A stretch of DNA of 64,000 nt from Pandoraea pneumonica (GCF_902459645.1 NZ_CABPSK010000002.1:744001-808000); one strand, 5' to 3'; numbered from the stretch's first letter, positions 23,852 to 33,994 are shown. The notes: a model not told the origin generated them from the letters alone. Program-made: numbers and translations.

Positions 23852-25033
23852 ATGGTGTCAGTGAGTCCACAAGGCCGGTCGGCGCATGCCGACGGCGCGC
23901 AGCAGCGTCGTGCTGCATCGTCTTCTTTCGGTGTTGATTCTTCGGTCGCGGGCAAGGGCAAGCGCTTCGTGCGCCGCATCTACCGCTTGCGCACCATCGG
24001 CCTAGCGATTGGGTTCTTCTGCGTCGCGGGCGTTTTCTACCGTCACGATCCGCCCATCGCGTCCTGGCTTTGGGTACTTCTCATCGTCAACGGGTTTGTC
24101 TGGCCGCACGTGGCGTGCGCCTTGGCGCTTTCGCGCCCGGTGCCGTATCGCGCCGAACGGATGAACTTGCTGATCGATTCGGCGTTCGGTGGGTTCTGGG
24201 TCGCGGCGATGCATTTCAACGTGCTGCCGAGCGTGGTCGTGCTGGCGATGATGTCGATGGACAACATCGGCGCCGGTGGCGTGAAGTTGTTCTTGCAGGG
24301 GGTGCTCGCCAACGTGGCGGGCGTGTTGGTCGGTATCGCGTTAGTGGGTTTCGTATGGGCGCCGGCGTCGGACACGTTCAACGTACTGACGTGCTTGCCG
24401 ATGATCATCCTTTACCCCATTGCGTTGGGTAAGGTGACCTACGACCTCGCGCAGAAGCTCGCACATCGCTCGCGCGAGATGGAATATCTGTCGCAACACG
24501 ATGGCTTGACGGGCTTGCTTAACCGGCGCGCGTGGGAGCAGCGTCTGGCCGATATTCATACGCACTGCATGGCGACGGGACAGCCTGCGTGTCTGGTGCT
24601 GATGGATCTCGATCACTTCAAGCGCATCAACGACACCTTGGGCCATGCCGCGGGCGACACGGCGTTGCGCCGCTTTTCAGGGTTGCTGCGTCAACGGCTG
24701 CGCGACATCGATGCCGTAGGCCGCTACGGTGGCGAGGAGTTCGGCGCCGTGCTGGTGAATACAGGTGCCGTGGCTGGACAGGACCTGATGCATCATCTGC
24801 TGGCCGATCTGCGCGCGCGCGTGGCGCAGGCCGAAGCCCAGTTGCAGACGCAAATGCCGGTCACGGACGGCCAGACGCTGTCGCTGACCGAATGCACCGT
24901 GAGCATCGGACTGGTGCCGTTCTCGACGGGTTTCGACTCGCCGCAGGCGTGGCTGCAACAGGCCGACCGCGCGCTCTATCGCGCCAAACGCGACGGGCGC
25001 GACGGCATGGTCGTGTTCGAGCTGAACCGCTAG
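23852..25033 (+). CDS. MASE2-GGDEF diguanylate cyclase
   Basis: A 393-residue inner-membrane diguanylate cyclase making c-di-GMP from GTP. The N-terminal half is a MASE2-type sensor with several hydrophobic helices starting at RIYRLRTIGLAIGFFCVAG. The GGDEF domain starts near EYLSQHDGLTGLLNRRAW, has the metal/substrate segment LVLMDLDHFKRINDTLGH and an intact active-site motif RYGGEEF. I see no I-site RxxD five residues upstream of it with certainty. ATG 23852 has a nearby GGAG; an upstream ATG at 23807 is possible. It resembles DgcC (AdrA), which drives cellulose production in enterobacteria. Confidence 0.9.
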   Translation: MVSVSPQGRSAHADGAQQRRAASSSFGVDSSVAGKGKRFVRRIYRLRTIGLAIGFFCVAGVFYRHDPPIASWLWVLLIVNGFVWPHVACALALSRPVPYRAERMNLLIDSAFGGFWVAAMHFNVLPSVVVLAMMSMDNIGAGGVKLFLQGVLANVAGVLVGIALVGFVWAPASDTFNVLTCLPMIILYPIALGKVTYDLAQKLAHRSREMEYLSQHDGLTGLLNRRAWEQRLADIHTHCMATGQPACLVLMDLDHFKRINDTLGHAAGDTALRRFSGLLRQRLRDIDAVGRYGGEEFGAVLVNTGAVAGQDLMHHLLADLRARVAQAEAQLQTQMPVTDGQTLSLTECTVSIGLVPFSTGFDSPQAWLQQADRALYRAKRDGRDGMVVFELNR

Positions 25034-25116
25034 GGTCGGTGACGAGCGCCAGTGATCGGCTGGCGCTAGCGCTGTGGTCTCGGACAGCGCGCCAACAGCG
25101 CGGGATCGGTGACCGA

Positions 25117-25362
25117 TCAGCGCACGCAGAGGCGCGAGAATGCCGAGCGCAAGGCGGCGGGAATGGCGGCAGCGAAGCCGAACGGGCGGGCCAGCGTTGC
25201 CAGCCCCTCGCCATTCAGGACGCGCGAGCCTTCCAGATGCGTCGCCAGTACGCAGAAATCTTCGCGCTTCATGCCCACGCGGTGGCAGGCTCGGTCGAGT
25301 TGCTTCAGGTCGTTCGGGTGCAGCGTGAGGGTGACGGTAATACGTTCTGGGTCGGTGTTCAT
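25117..25362 (-). CDS. small hypothetical protein, possibly ribbon-helix-helix-like
   Basis: An 81-residue reading frame convergent with the cyclase gene. It starts MNTDPERITVTLTLHPNDLKQLDRACHRVGMKREDFCV: a short beta-like strand with alternating hydrophobics followed by two helices, which is the layout of ribbon-helix-helix DNA-binding proteins. The C-terminal 30 residues are less structured. It may be a real small gene because it lies in a gap and its first 50 residues look protein-like, but I cannot confirm it. No ribosome-binding site stands out. Confidence 0.45.
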   Translation of the reverse strand: MNTDPERITVTLTLHPNDLKQLDRACHRVGMKREDFCVLATHLEGSRVLNGEGLATLARPFGFAAAIPAALRSAFSRLCVR

Positions 25363-25935
25363 GACGACAATCTTCTCTTATACGAATACGGCGGGCATGT
25401 TGCGCGGGTAGGCACATGCCGGGCGCCCACGCGATAACGCGGGCGTGCGTGACCACAAACGCACGAGATCGCTCGGAAGAGAGTGCATGGCGAATTCGCA
25501 GCCGGGTACCGATGGCACAAGTACGGGGCTTGCGAATGCGCGCTCCGAGATTCGGGGCGTCGGGTTGTCTGATGCAACGCGTGGGCAATACGAGGCTGTG
25601 GGCGCGCGCTCCGCCGCCGAGAACATTGGCGGCGGTACGGCTTCGACGCGTGAGAGCGATGCCTCGTAACAGCAGGGAGGGATGACTCTCCATCCGGCCG
25701 TGACAAAAGCGCCGGAGAACAGCAATGAGTACTGCGGACTACCACTGCGGGTAAAGCTAGATTTCACTACGACTGCGCGAGCCGTCTAACGTCGACGGGG
25801 ACTGCGTTGATGCAAGACCTTCTGAACGACAGGACTGCGGGTGATGCGAGTACAGCGATAAAGCCGAACGGCCAACTTACTGAACTGCCAATTACTGCTA
25901 CTGCTACTGCTACTGCTGGCGCTGCGTGATGAGAC
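25363..25935. other. 573-bp region with recurring ACTGC motif, no supported gene
   Basis: Reading frames on both strands are short; one plus-strand frame (25487-25669, 60 residues, starting MANSQPGTDGTS) is hydrophilic and might be expressed, but has no homologue I know. In 25730-25920 the pentamer ACTGC occurs again and again at irregular spacing, ending in four perfect ACTGCT units. Base use differs from the coding DNA around it. Confidence 0.45.
25894..25917. repeat. four tandem ACTGCT hexamers
   Basis: ACTGCT is repeated four times without interruption, directly before GGCGCTGCG and the small membrane-protein gene's stop. Simple-sequence repeats of this kind can change length by slippage. 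Confidence 0.7.
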
Positions 25936-26121
25936 TTACGCGGCGTCTTTGAACTGAATGCGTGTGCACGGCGTACGGCGGTGGCTGCGGCGATAGCGCA
26001 AGACGCGATCCACATGCGCCGACGCGGCCAGACGCGTCGCCTTACGATGCAGTTGACGCACGCGTGCGCCCGAAATAGCGATGGCGACGAGGGCAATCAA
26101 CGACCAACTGACGAAACTCAC
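25936..26121 (-). CDS. small single-pass membrane protein, GTG start
   Basis: A 61-residue protein reading VSFVSWSLIALVAIAISGAR then a basic tail (QLHRKATRLAASAHVDRVLRYRRSHRR). One N-terminal transmembrane helix is followed by an Arg/His-rich cytoplasmic tail. GTG 26121 is chosen because GGAG lies exactly seven bases upstream; an in-frame ATG at 26151 would place that ribosome-binding site inside the gene. No family recognised. The gene stands alone upstream of the ACTGC-rich region and its promoter should be in the A/T-rich stretch to the right. Confidence 0.5.
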   Translation of the reverse strand: MSFVSWSLIALVAIAISGARVRQLHRKATRLAASAHVDRVLRYRRSHRRTPCTRIQFKDAA

Positions 26122-26404
26122 AACCCTTCTCCTGAATACTTTCGCTGCCAACCCAACCGGAGCGAATCGATTCCAAAAGCTTGGGGTACCGTCGGTTGCG
26201 TCTGCTTCAAACTTTGATGAAAACGAATTCTAATGATTTTCCCGAATAGGGTAAACCCTTGAAATTAGAAATACTGTATTCAGATAAGCAATTCAGTTCA
26301 AAACATCCAAACGGTCGTTTGAATTCTAAGTCTCTGTCTTCATTTGGAAAATCAGCCCAAACCCGCATGAATCCTCGGGAATGGGCCGATGGCGATGGCC
26401 GGAA

Positions 26405-27625
26405 TCAGAAGCTGTGTTTCAAGCCCATGCCGAGCAACAGTTGTGAGCGCGCACCTGCGTTGAGTCCGTACGAGCCGACAGAGGCGGTGGCATCGACGGT
26501 TTGCGTACCCGACGCATCGAGCGTCGTGCCAGAAGCCCGTTGGTAGCCGCCAATGACATACGTGGCCGTACGCTTCGATAGCGCGTACGTGACGCCGGCG
26601 TTGAACTGGTTGTAATGCGCCGCCGTCTGGCGAGGTCCACGCAGGCGCGTGTAGCTATAACCCACCCCGGTGCTCACCGCTGGCGTCAGCGCATAGCTGG
26701 CAAAGGCATTGACCGTATCGAACTTGGCCGTGCCGCTGAATGCCGACAGCCCGTCGCTGGCGTATTCCGCGTGCGAATACGACAGGCCGAGAATCGCCGG
26801 GCCCACGGCGTACTTACCGCCCACGCGCGCGATTCGCACTTTGCTCGCCGTACGCAAACCGATGTTGATCGACGAATTGAACAGCGAACCCGCGCTGCTA
26901 GACCACTGGCGCAGCCCTTCGTCCTGAGAGCCCGCTACCTGATCCACCTTGCTGCCGCCATCGGCGAAGAAGAAGCCAGCGCCGAGTGCGAGCGGCCCGT
27001 TGCTGTAAGCCCCGGCAACGCCATACGAGCGCCCCGAGCCCGCCTTGCCTGCGACATTCCCCATCGCATACATGCCTTCGAATTGAAGGCCGCCGTAGTT
27101 GGGCGTGGCGTAACGGATCGCGTTGTTGATGCGCGCGCCGTTGTCGTAGTTGTCGACATCGCCTGGCGTGGCAAAGAACCCGCCGAAGTAACCGTCGGCG
27201 GTCAGTCCTTGCACGAGATTGACGACCGGATCGTACTGGCGCCCGATCGTGATTTCACCCCATCGATCGCCCCGCAAGCCCACGATCGCTTTGCGCCCGA
27301 ACGCGAGGCCGCCATTACCGAGCTGACCATTCACCGCGTTGAAGCCGCTCTCGATTTGGAATAGTGCGGTGAGCCCGTTGCCAAGCGACTCGGTGCCGCG
27401 CAGGCCCCAACGGCTGCCGGAAAGTATGTTGCTGGTGATTTGCGACAACGCGACCGAGCCGTTGCCTTGTGCGACATTGTTGGCGTGAACGAAGCCGGAG
27501 TCGAGCGTGCCGTAGAGTGTGACGTTGCTCTGCGCATGGACGCCCGCCGGTACGGTGAACAGTGCGAGGGTTGCCGCGAGCGCAAGGGCACGCGGACCGG
27601 TAAACATAGGAAGACGTTGTGTCAT
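26405..27625 (-). CDS. outer-membrane porin (Gram-negative Porin_4 type), second copy
   Basis: A 406-residue general porin. The signal peptide ends GVHA and the mature protein starts QSNVTLYGTLDSGF, as in the porin at 6513. Strand pattern, a long loop-3 region, and the C-terminal Phe (LLLGMGLKHSF) fit a 16-stranded barrel; length is at the upper end of normal. The start at 27625 (MTQRLPMFTGPRAL) lacks a strong ribosome-binding site and an internal ATG six codons on is possible. It is a single-gene unit; sequence divergence from the first porin suggests a different selectivity or regulation. Confidence 0.92.
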   Translation of the reverse strand: MTQRLPMFTGPRALALAATLALFTVPAGVHAQSNVTLYGTLDSGFVHANNVAQGNGSVALSQITSNILSGSRWGLRGTESLGNGLTALFQIESGFNAVNGQLGNGGLAFGRKAIVGLRGDRWGEITIGRQYDPVVNLVQGLTADGYFGGFFATPGDVDNYDNGARINNAIRYATPNYGGLQFEGMYAMGNVAGKAGSGRSYGVAGAYSNGPLALGAGFFFADGGSKVDQVAGSQDEGLRQWSSSAGSLFNSSINIGLRTASKVRIARVGGKYAVGPAILGLSYSHAEYASDGLSAFSGTAKFDTVNAFASYALTPAVSTGVGYSYTRLRGPRQTAAHYNQFNAGVTYALSKRTATYVIGGYQRASGTTLDASGTQTVDATASVGSYGLNAGARSQLLLGMGLKHSF

Positions 27626-27791
27626 GGTGTCGGGCAGCGTGGCTGCGCGTGGTTGATATCGACACCGAGAATATTGTTGAATACCGGTTCGGAATCCTGA
27701 TGAAAATTCCTATTAGCCCGTGAGGCCCGTCACAGCGACGACATCGCGAATTCACTCACCACGTTTCTAAGAACAGTCCCCAAAAAGAATG

Positions 27792-27814
27792 AAAAAACGC
27801 CGCAATTCGCGGCG
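27792..27814 (-). terminator. intrinsic terminator, minus strand, upstream of AraC gene
   Basis: CGCCGC-GAATT-GCGGCG followed by six T on the minus strand. No minus-strand gene ends just before it; it would stop antisense transcription through the AraC gene or read-through from liuD before the porin promoter. Confidence 0.6.
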
Positions 27815-27865
27815 CTTCTAATTCGGCGGAGCGGGTAAGATGCCAAAAAATGCGGAAACCGAGCA

Positions 27866-28672
27866 ATGACCGTTCGCTACAACTGGCCCACCTTCAAGAC
27901 GCTGCCGTATCCGGTGTACTTCCGCTACGACGAGTTCGACGCGCAGACGGCGTGGGTGCCGCATCGCCATGACTGGGGCACGCTCAACTACGTGGCGAAT
28001 GGCGTGATGCAGCTTGAAATCGAAGGCGCGCGCTATCTCTCTCCCCCGCAGTACGCCGTCTGGATTCCGCCGAAAGCGGCGCACGCCAGCTTCAACGCGC
28101 ACGCGGTGATCTACCGCTCGGTATATATCGATGCGTCGCTCGCGACCGTGCTGCCAGCGCATGCGGCCACGTTGCGCATCAGCGGCTTGCTGAGGGCCAT
28201 TCTGTCGGACTTCGCAGAGCGCGGGGTGGCGTCGCCGAAAACCGATGCCGACAAGCGTCTCGCGCAGGTGCTCGTCGATCAACTTGCGCTCGCGCCCGCC
28301 GAACCGCGCTTTCTACCGCAGGCCAATTCCCCTGCGCTCGTGCGCATCTTGCAGGCGCTGCAAAGCGAGCCTGGCGACAACCGTACGCTGGCGCAGTGGG
28401 CGCAGGTAGCGTCCATGACCGAGCGCACGCTTGCGCGTCACTGCCGGGTGGAATTGGGGATGACGTTGGGGCAATGGCGGCAGCGCATGCGCTTTCTGCG
28501 CGCCATCGAGGGGCTGGAGGCGGGGCAGACGGTCAAGTCGATCGCGTTCGATCTGGGCTACGCGACGCCGTCGGCATTTATCGAGATGTTCACGCGACAG
28601 TCGGGACTGACGCCGGAGCATTTCCGGCGTCAGACGATTCTCGGCGAGGGACGCGTCGGGCTCACCGCGTGA
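27866..28672 (+). CDS. AraC-family transcriptional regulator
   Basis: A 268-residue regulator with an N-terminal cupin-type effector domain (VPHRHDWGTLNYVANGVMQLEIEG, PPQYAVWIPPKAAHAS) and a C-terminal AraC double helix-turn-helix (LAQWAQVASMTERTLARHCRVELGMTLGQWRQRMR and VKSIAFDLGYATPSAFIEMFTRQSGLTPEHFRR). The order is typical of one-component regulators sensing a small molecule. ATG 27866 follows an A/T-rich leader. It is convergent with liuD. Neither its ligand nor its target is evident; the adjacent porin, EamA-type genes or liuD are possible. Confidence 0.92.
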   Translation: MTVRYNWPTFKTLPYPVYFRYDEFDAQTAWVPHRHDWGTLNYVANGVMQLEIEGARYLSPPQYAVWIPPKAAHASFNAHAVIYRSVYIDASLATVLPAHAATLRISGLLRAILSDFAERGVASPKTDADKRLAQVLVDQLALAPAEPRFLPQANSPALVRILQALQSEPGDNRTLAQWAQVASMTERTLARHCRVELGMTLGQWRQRMRFLRAIEGLEAGQTVKSIAFDLGYATPSAFIEMFTRQSGLTPEHFRRQTILGEGRVGLTA

Positions 28673-28702
28673 ATCTCAACGCATCACCTCGCCGCATAAA
28701 CC

Positions 28703-30724
28703 TTACCGTTTGAACGCCAGCAACTGCGCGCCTTCGGGCACCTGATCGCCCACGGCGTACAACACCTCCTCGATTTCGCCGTCGGCCGGTGCGCTGATGG
28801 TGTGTTCCATCTTCATGGCTTCCATCACGAGCAGCGGCGCACCTTTCTCGACCTTCGTCCCGGCCGGTGCCAGCACGGCAATGACCTTGCCGGGCATCGG
28901 TGCGGTCAGGCGGCCTTCGCCCCCTTCCTGCGCGCCAGCCTGCGCGAGCGGGTCGTGCCAGCGCAACGCCCATGCGTGACCATCGGCAAATACGTGCGCC
29001 ACTTCGTGCTCGAAGTCGACGTGTCCCTGCACGCGGCGCTCACCGAGCGTGACGCGATACACGCCGCCATCGTGGGTGTAGCGATACGAATAGGTTTCCC
29101 CGTCGACGGTGAGCGTGCTGGCCTGCGCGCCGCTCGTGAGGACGACGTCATGACGCGTCTCGCCCTGATCGAACGACAACGTGCGGCGGTAGTCGCCATT
29201 CAGACGCCAGCCGGTAGCGAGTTGCCAAGGTGAGTGATGATCGATGCTGTCCTGATACTTGCGGCGGCCGACGATGGCCTCGCGAGAAAGCTGAGCCGCC
29301 ACCGCCAGCGCCAGCGTGGTCGCCGGGACGGGGGCCACGCCGGGGAACAGCGTGTCGCGATGGCGCTCGATCAGGCCCGTGTCGAGATCGGCACCGGCGA
29401 ACGGCTCGCTCGCGACCAGACGGCCGAGGAACGCGATGTTCGTTTGCACACCCACCACGCGGTACTGGCCGAGCGCGCGGCGCATGCGGGCAAGCGCTTC
29501 GTCGCGGTCCTGCCCCCACACGATCAGCTTCGCGATCATCGGGTCGTAGAACGGCGAGATCGTGTCGCCTTCGCGCACACCCGAGTCGATGCGCACAGCG
29601 GCGGGCGTCGCCCCCGCACCAATCTCGAATTGCACGGCAGCGGGCGGGCGCAGTGTCGAGAGCGTGCCCGTCGACGGCAGGAAGTTGTTGTCCGGATTCT
29701 CGGCGTAAATGCGCGCTTCAAGCGCATGGCCGTGAATGCGCAGTTCGTCTTGCTTGCGCGGCAGCACTTCACCGGCGGCCACACGCAGTTGCCATTCGAC
29801 CAGATCGAGACCCGTGATCATTTCGGTGACCGGGTGCTCCACCTGCAAGCGGGTGTTCATCTCCATGAAGTAGAACGAGCCGTCCTGATTGGCGATGAAC
29901 TCGACGGTGCCCGCGCCCACGTATCCCACCGCCCGTGCGGCGTTGCAGGCGGCGTCGCCCATGGCCTGACGGCGCTCGGCGGTCATGCCCGGCGCAGGCG
30001 CTTCTTCCAGCACCTTCTGGTGACGGCGTTGCACCGAACAATCGCGCTCGAACAGATAGACGCAATTGCCGTGCGTATCGGCGAACACCTGAATTTCGAT
30101 GTGACGCGGACGCGTCAGGTATTTCTCGACCAGCACGCGCTCGTCGCCGAAGCTGCTGGCGGCCTCACGCTGGCACGACGCCAGCGCGCTGCGGAATTCT
30201 TCGCTGCGCTCGACCACGCGCATGCCTTTGCCACCGCCGCCTGCACTGGCTTTGAGCAGCACCGGGTAGCCGATCTCGTCGGCGCGGGCGTGCAGGAAAG
30301 CGGCGTCCTGATTGTCGCCGTGATAACCCGGCACGAGCGGCACGGCAGCGCCTTCCATGAGCGTCTTTGCAGCGCTCTTGCTGCCCATGGCGTGAATGGC
30401 ACCGACCGGCGGTCCGATGAAGACGATGCCCGCGTCGTCGCACGCTTTCGCGAAGGCTTCGTTCTCGGACAGAAAACCATAACCGGGGTGAATGGCTTGC
30501 GCGCCGGTGGCAACGGCGGCGGCGATGATGGCGTCGATGCGCAGATAGCTGTCGCGTGCGGCGGCGCCGCCCACGTGAACGGCCTCGTCGCACACGGCGA
30601 CGTGCTTGGCTTGCGCGTCGGCGTCGGAATAGACCGCGACCGTGCGAATGCCCAGACGTGCGGCAGTGGCTGCCACACGGCAGGCGATTTCGCCGCGGTT
30701 GGCGATGAGGATCTTGTCGAACAT
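28703..30724 (-). CDS. liuD: methylcrotonoyl-CoA carboxylase, biotin-carrying alpha subunit
   Basis: A 673-residue biotin-dependent carboxylase subunit with biotin carboxylase, a linker and a biotinyl domain. The biotin-carboxylase start FDKILIANRGEIACRV, the ATP-grasp loop KASAGGGGKGMRVV, and EMNTRLQVEHPVTE are clear. The C-terminal biotin site is VMEAMKMEH, with Lys638 the carboxyl carrier. It would carboxylate 3-methylcrotonyl-CoA together with the beta subunit (liuB at 36607). ATG 30724 is chosen; a longer frame starts in non-coding DNA. In this genome the bio operon lies between it and liuBC. Propionyl- or geranyl-CoA carboxylase are less likely given the liu context. Confidence 0.93.
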   Translation of the reverse strand: MFDKILIANRGEIACRVAATAARLGIRTVAVYSDADAQAKHVAVCDEAVHVGGAAARDSYLRIDAIIAAAVATGAQAIHPGYGFLSENEAFAKACDDAGIVFIGPPVGAIHAMGSKSAAKTLMEGAAVPLVPGYHGDNQDAAFLHARADEIGYPVLLKASAGGGGKGMRVVERSEEFRSALASCQREAASSFGDERVLVEKYLTRPRHIEIQVFADTHGNCVYLFERDCSVQRRHQKVLEEAPAPGMTAERRQAMGDAACNAARAVGYVGAGTVEFIANQDGSFYFMEMNTRLQVEHPVTEMITGLDLVEWQLRVAAGEVLPRKQDELRIHGHALEARIYAENPDNNFLPSTGTLSTLRPPAAVQFEIGAGATPAAVRIDSGVREGDTISPFYDPMIAKLIVWGQDRDEALARMRRALGQYRVVGVQTNIAFLGRLVASEPFAGADLDTGLIERHRDTLFPGVAPVPATTLALAVAAQLSREAIVGRRKYQDSIDHHSPWQLATGWRLNGDYRRTLSFDQGETRHDVVLTSGAQASTLTVDGETYSYRYTHDGGVYRVTLGERRVQGHVDFEHEVAHVFADGHAWALRWHDPLAQAGAQEGGEGRLTAPMPGKVIAVLAPAGTKVEKGAPLLVMEAMKMEHTISAPADGEIEEVLYAVGDQVPEGAQLLAFKR

Positions 30725-30939
30725 ATTGCCTCCGGAAAATGATCGATTGGGGCGACGTTCGCGTCCGGCAGGCTCGCTTGTGGCAAGCCGCCGACGCACT
30801 CGCGCCTGCTTCTCTGTCCTGCTGCTATATCGCTACTTTCTTGCTATCTGTCGCCGCCGGTGTCACGGCATCGTCTGTTGCGATGCTCGCCGCGACACCG
30901 GCTTCAAACCTATCGTGCCGCCGTCAACGCGTCACTGTC

Positions 30940-32004
30940 CTAATGCGTCTTGCAAGCCGACAAACCGCCTTCGGCTTCGCCGCAACCGGCGGCGTCCGTG
31001 CCCAGCTTCGCTTCGGTCGACGTGCGCATGCCCAAGCGCGCGAGCAACTGGCGGTCGGCTTCGGCCTGTGGGTTCTGCGTGACGAGCAGCTTGTCGCCGT
31101 AGAACATCGAGTTCGCCCCGGCGAGGAAGCACAGCGATTGCAGCGCTTCGTCCATCTCTTCGCGACCGGCAGACAAACGCACCATCGCGCGCGGCATGGT
31201 GATGCGGGCGACCGCGATCATGCGCACGAAATCGAACGGATCGACGCTCTCGTTGTTCTCCAGCGGCGTGCCGTCGATCTTGATGAGGTTGTTGATCGGC
31301 ACCGATTCCGGGTACGGCGACATGTTCGCCAGTTGGGCGATCAGGCCAGCGCGCTCGCGACGCGTCTCGCCCAGCCCGACGATGCCGCCGCAGCAGACCT
31401 TCAGGCCCGCTTCGCGCACACGAGCGAGCGTGTCGAGGCGGTCTTGATACGTACGCGTCGTGATGATCTGACCGTAGAACTCGGGCGACGTGTCGAGGTT
31501 GTGGTTGTAGTAGTCGAGACCGGCTTCGCGCAACTGCTCCGCCTGACCGTCGCGCAGCATGCCGAGCGTGACGCACGTCTCGAGACCGAGCGCCTTCACG
31601 CTGCGCACCATCTCGCCGACGGCATCGACCTGATGCGGCTTCGGGCTGCGCCATGCCGCGCCCATGCAGAAGCGCGTCGCGCCCGCGTCTTTGGCGGCTT
31701 GCGCGGCAGCAATCACTTCGTCGATCGGCATGAGCTTTTCGGCATCTACGCCCGTGTCGTACTTGGCCGACTGTGGGCAGTACGCGCAGTCTTCCGGGCA
31801 GCCGCCGGTCTTGATCGAGAGCAGCGACGAGAGTTGCACTGCGTTGGCATCGAAGTGCTCGCGATGCACTTGCTGCGCACGGAAGATCAGATCGTTGAAC
31901 GGCAATGCGAACAGCGCTTCGATCTCTTCGACGCGCCAAGGCTTGTCGTTGCGGCGCAGGGCTTCGTCGTGACCGTGTTCGGCGGTGTGGGCATGAACTT
32001 GCAT
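30940..32004 (-). CDS. bioB: biotin synthase
   Basis: A 354-residue radical-SAM enzyme that inserts sulfur into dethiobiotin, the last step of biotin synthesis. The [4Fe-4S] motif CPEDCAYC is at residues 69-76, with the extended CPQS; the second cluster ligands and [10 protein letters not shown]-type segments follow. The N-terminal extension [16 protein letters not shown] is His-rich. It follows bioD by 33 bp and is the last bio gene, 215 bp before the liuD start. BioB is itself dependent on SAM and reducing power. Confidence 0.96.
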   Translation of the reverse strand: MQVHAHTAEHGHDEALRRNDKPWRVEEIEALFALPFNDLIFRAQQVHREHFDANAVQLSSLLSIKTGGCPEDCAYCPQSAKYDTGVDAEKLMPIDEVIAAAQAAKDAGATRFCMGAAWRSPKPHQVDAVGEMVRSVKALGLETCVTLGMLRDGQAEQLREAGLDYYNHNLDTSPEFYGQIITTRTYQDRLDTLARVREAGLKVCCGGIVGLGETRRERAGLIAQLANMSPYPESVPINNLIKIDGTPLENNESVDPFDFVRMIAVARITMPRAMVRLSAGREEMDEALQSLCFLAGANSMFYGDKLLVTQNPQAEADRQLLARLGMRTSTEAKLGTDAAGCGEAEGGLSACKTH

Positions 32005-32037
32005 CGTGGGTGTCCTTGAATTCTGTGTATTCGGTAA

Positions 32038-32793
32038 TTAACGCGCGGCTTGGGTGTGTGCCAACAGCGGCGCGATGTCGAGATAGCCGGAGGCCGTGGC
32101 CGCATCGGGATGCGGCAAATGGGGAATGCGGCCGAGCAGCGGCGCGGGCAAACGTTGCGCAATGGCGTCGATGTTCGCCTCGACGTGCCGCATGTCGGGG
32201 TCGACATGGTTGGCGACCCAACCGGCCAGCGTCAGGCCGCGTGCGGCGATGGCTTCCGCCGTGAGCAACGCGTGGTTGATACAACCGAGCCGCAGGCCAA
32301 CCACGAGAATCACCGGCAGACCCAGTTGACGGGCCAAATCGGCGGTATCGAGCGCATTGCTGCCGACGCCCAGTGGCACACGAAAGCCGCCGACGCCTTC
32401 GACGATCACCAGATCGGCGCGCGCGGCCACACGGGCATAACCCGAGCGGATCACTTCGCAGTCGAGGTCGATGCCTTCTTCTTCGGCGGCGATATGCGGC
32501 GCCGTCGCGTCCTTGAGCACATACGGGCAGTACCAATCGTCGGGCAACTTGAGGCTGCTCGCGTCGTGCAACTGCTCGACATCCTCGTTGACGAGGCGGC
32601 CACCGCTCTCTACCGCACCTGCTGCGACTGACTTCAGCCCGGCACACACCAAACCGCGGCGGGCCGACGCATGCAGCAGCGCCGACGAGACGAGCGTCTT
32701 GCCGATTTCGGTGTCGGTGCCGGTCACGAAGAAAGCGTGGCGGGCGGGCGTGGCGCGCTCGGCCATCGGCGTAATGAGGTCTTGATTAGCCAT
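32038..32793 (-). CDS. bioD: dethiobiotin synthetase
   Basis: A 251-residue ATP-dependent dethiobiotin synthetase, closing the ureido ring of biotin from DAPA and CO2. The P-loop [13 protein letters not shown] is at residues 21-33, and [10 protein letters not shown] plus [17 protein letters not shown] match the family. The start (ATG 32793) lies eight bases inside the bioF reading frame, so translation is coupled. Length is slightly above the usual 225-240 because of the N-terminal 15 residues. Confidence 0.95.
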   Translation of the reverse strand: MANQDLITPMAERATPARHAFFVTGTDTEIGKTLVSSALLHASARRGLVCAGLKSVAAGAVESGGRLVNEDVEQLHDASSLKLPDDWYCPYVLKDATAPHIAAEEEGIDLDCEVIRSGYARVAARADLVIVEGVGGFRVPLGVGSNALDTADLARQLGLPVILVVGLRLGCINHALLTAEAIAARGLTLAGWVANHVDPDMRHVEANIDAIAQRLPAPLLGRIPHLPHPDAATASGYLDIAPLLAHTQAAR

Positions 32794-33994
32794 GCGCGTG
32801 CGCCGTCCAGTCGTGGTCGAGTTGATTGATCGCTGACGTGAGCCGCGCGACATCGTCTTGCGTGTGGGCGGCCGAGAGCGTCACGCGCAGACGCGATGTC
32901 CCCGGGGCCACGGTCGGCGGCCGGATGGCCGGCACCCAGAGCCCGGCTTCAGCCAGGCCGGCCTGCGCGTGCAAAGCTGCCGCATTCTCGCCAAGAATGA
33001 TCGGCTGCACGCCCGTGGGCGATGCGATATGCCGCCAGTGCTTGAGCTTGAGCGAGCTGCGCAGTTGGAAGATGCGGGCCTGCAACGCGGCGCGGCGCTC
33101 GCGGCCTTCGTCGCCGCGAATCAGTGCGAGGCTGGCGAGCAACGCTTGGGCCTGCGCAGGCGCGGCCGCGGTGGTGAAGATGTAAGGACGCGCGCGATTG
33201 ATCAACCACTCGATCACGCTCTTATGCGCCGCGACGTAAGCCCCGGCAACACCCGCCGCTTTACCGAGCGTGCCGATGATGACGAGATTCGGCGAGCGCA
33301 GATCGAAGGGCTCGAACACGCCTCGGCCGTTTTCACCGACCACACCGAATCCGTGCGCATCGTCGACGACGAGCCACGCGTTGTGCTTCTCGGCGAGTGC
33401 CAGCAACTGCGGCAGCGGCGCGATGTCGCCATCCATCGAGAACACGCCGTCCGTCACGATCAGCTTCGTCTCGGCCTCGCTGGCTTCGAGCAGCGCGGCA
33501 AGCGCGGCCACGTCGCCATGTGGATAAACATGCGTGCGGGCGCGCGACAGGCGTGCGCCGTCGATCAGCGAGGCGTGGTTGAGTTCCTCGGAGAAAATCT
33601 CGGCGTCCTTGTTGGCCAGCGCAGAGATCGTCGCCAGATTGGCCATGTAGCCCGTGCAGAAGTACAGCGCACGGCCATCGACCAAATGCGGCGACATGAA
33701 GTCGGCCAGCGCCGCTTCGAGTTCCGCGTGCGCCTGCGAGTGACCGCTGATCAGGTGCGACGCGCCACTGCCCGCGCCGTAACGACGCGCGCCGTCGATC
33801 AATGCTTCCACGATCTTCGGGTGCGCGGCGAGGCCGAGATAGTCGTTGCTGGCGAAGGCGAGCACGTCGCGACCATCGGCGCGCAAATGCGGCTGACACG
33901 GCGTCGACACCACACGATGCGTGCGGCGCAGGTGCGCGCGATCGATATCGGCTAAGCCGGATTCAATGCGTTCGAGCAAGGGATGTGCGCTCAT
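32786..33994 (-). CDS. bioF: 8-amino-7-oxononanoate synthase
   Basis: A 402-residue PLP enzyme condensing pimeloyl-thioester and alanine to KAPA. Motifs include [32 protein letters not shown] (substrate/PLP site), [10 protein letters not shown] with [15 protein letters not shown], and the Schiff-base Lys in [18 protein letters not shown] 33994 overlaps the bioA stop (ATGA). Its stop lies inside the bioD start region by eight bases. Length is normal. Confidence 0.95.
   Translation of the reverse strand: MSAHPLLERIESGLADIDRAHLRRTHRVVSTPCQPHLRADGRDVLAFASNDYLGLAAHPKIVEALIDGARRYGAGSGASHLISGHSQAHAELEAALADFMSPHLVDGRALYFCTGYMANLATISALANKDAEIFSEELNHASLIDGARLSRARTHVYPHGDVAALAALLEASEAETKLIVTDGVFSMDGDIAPLPQLLALAEKHNAWLVVDDAHGFGVVGENGRGVFEPFDLRSPNLVIIGTLGKAAGVAGAYVAAHKSVIEWLINRARPYIFTTAAAPAQAQALLASLALIRGDEGRERRAALQARIFQLRSSLKLKHWRHIASPTGVQPIILGENAAALHAQAGLAEAGLWVPAIRPPTVAPGTSRLRVTLSAAHTQDDVARLTSAINQLDHDWTAHAHG

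Noticed and set aside
29234-30742. A 502-residue plus-strand reading frame opposite liuD
   Set aside because: It is the antisense of a conserved carboxylase gene. Its translation is His/Arg/Val-rich and unlike known proteins; long antisense frames are common in high-GC DNA.
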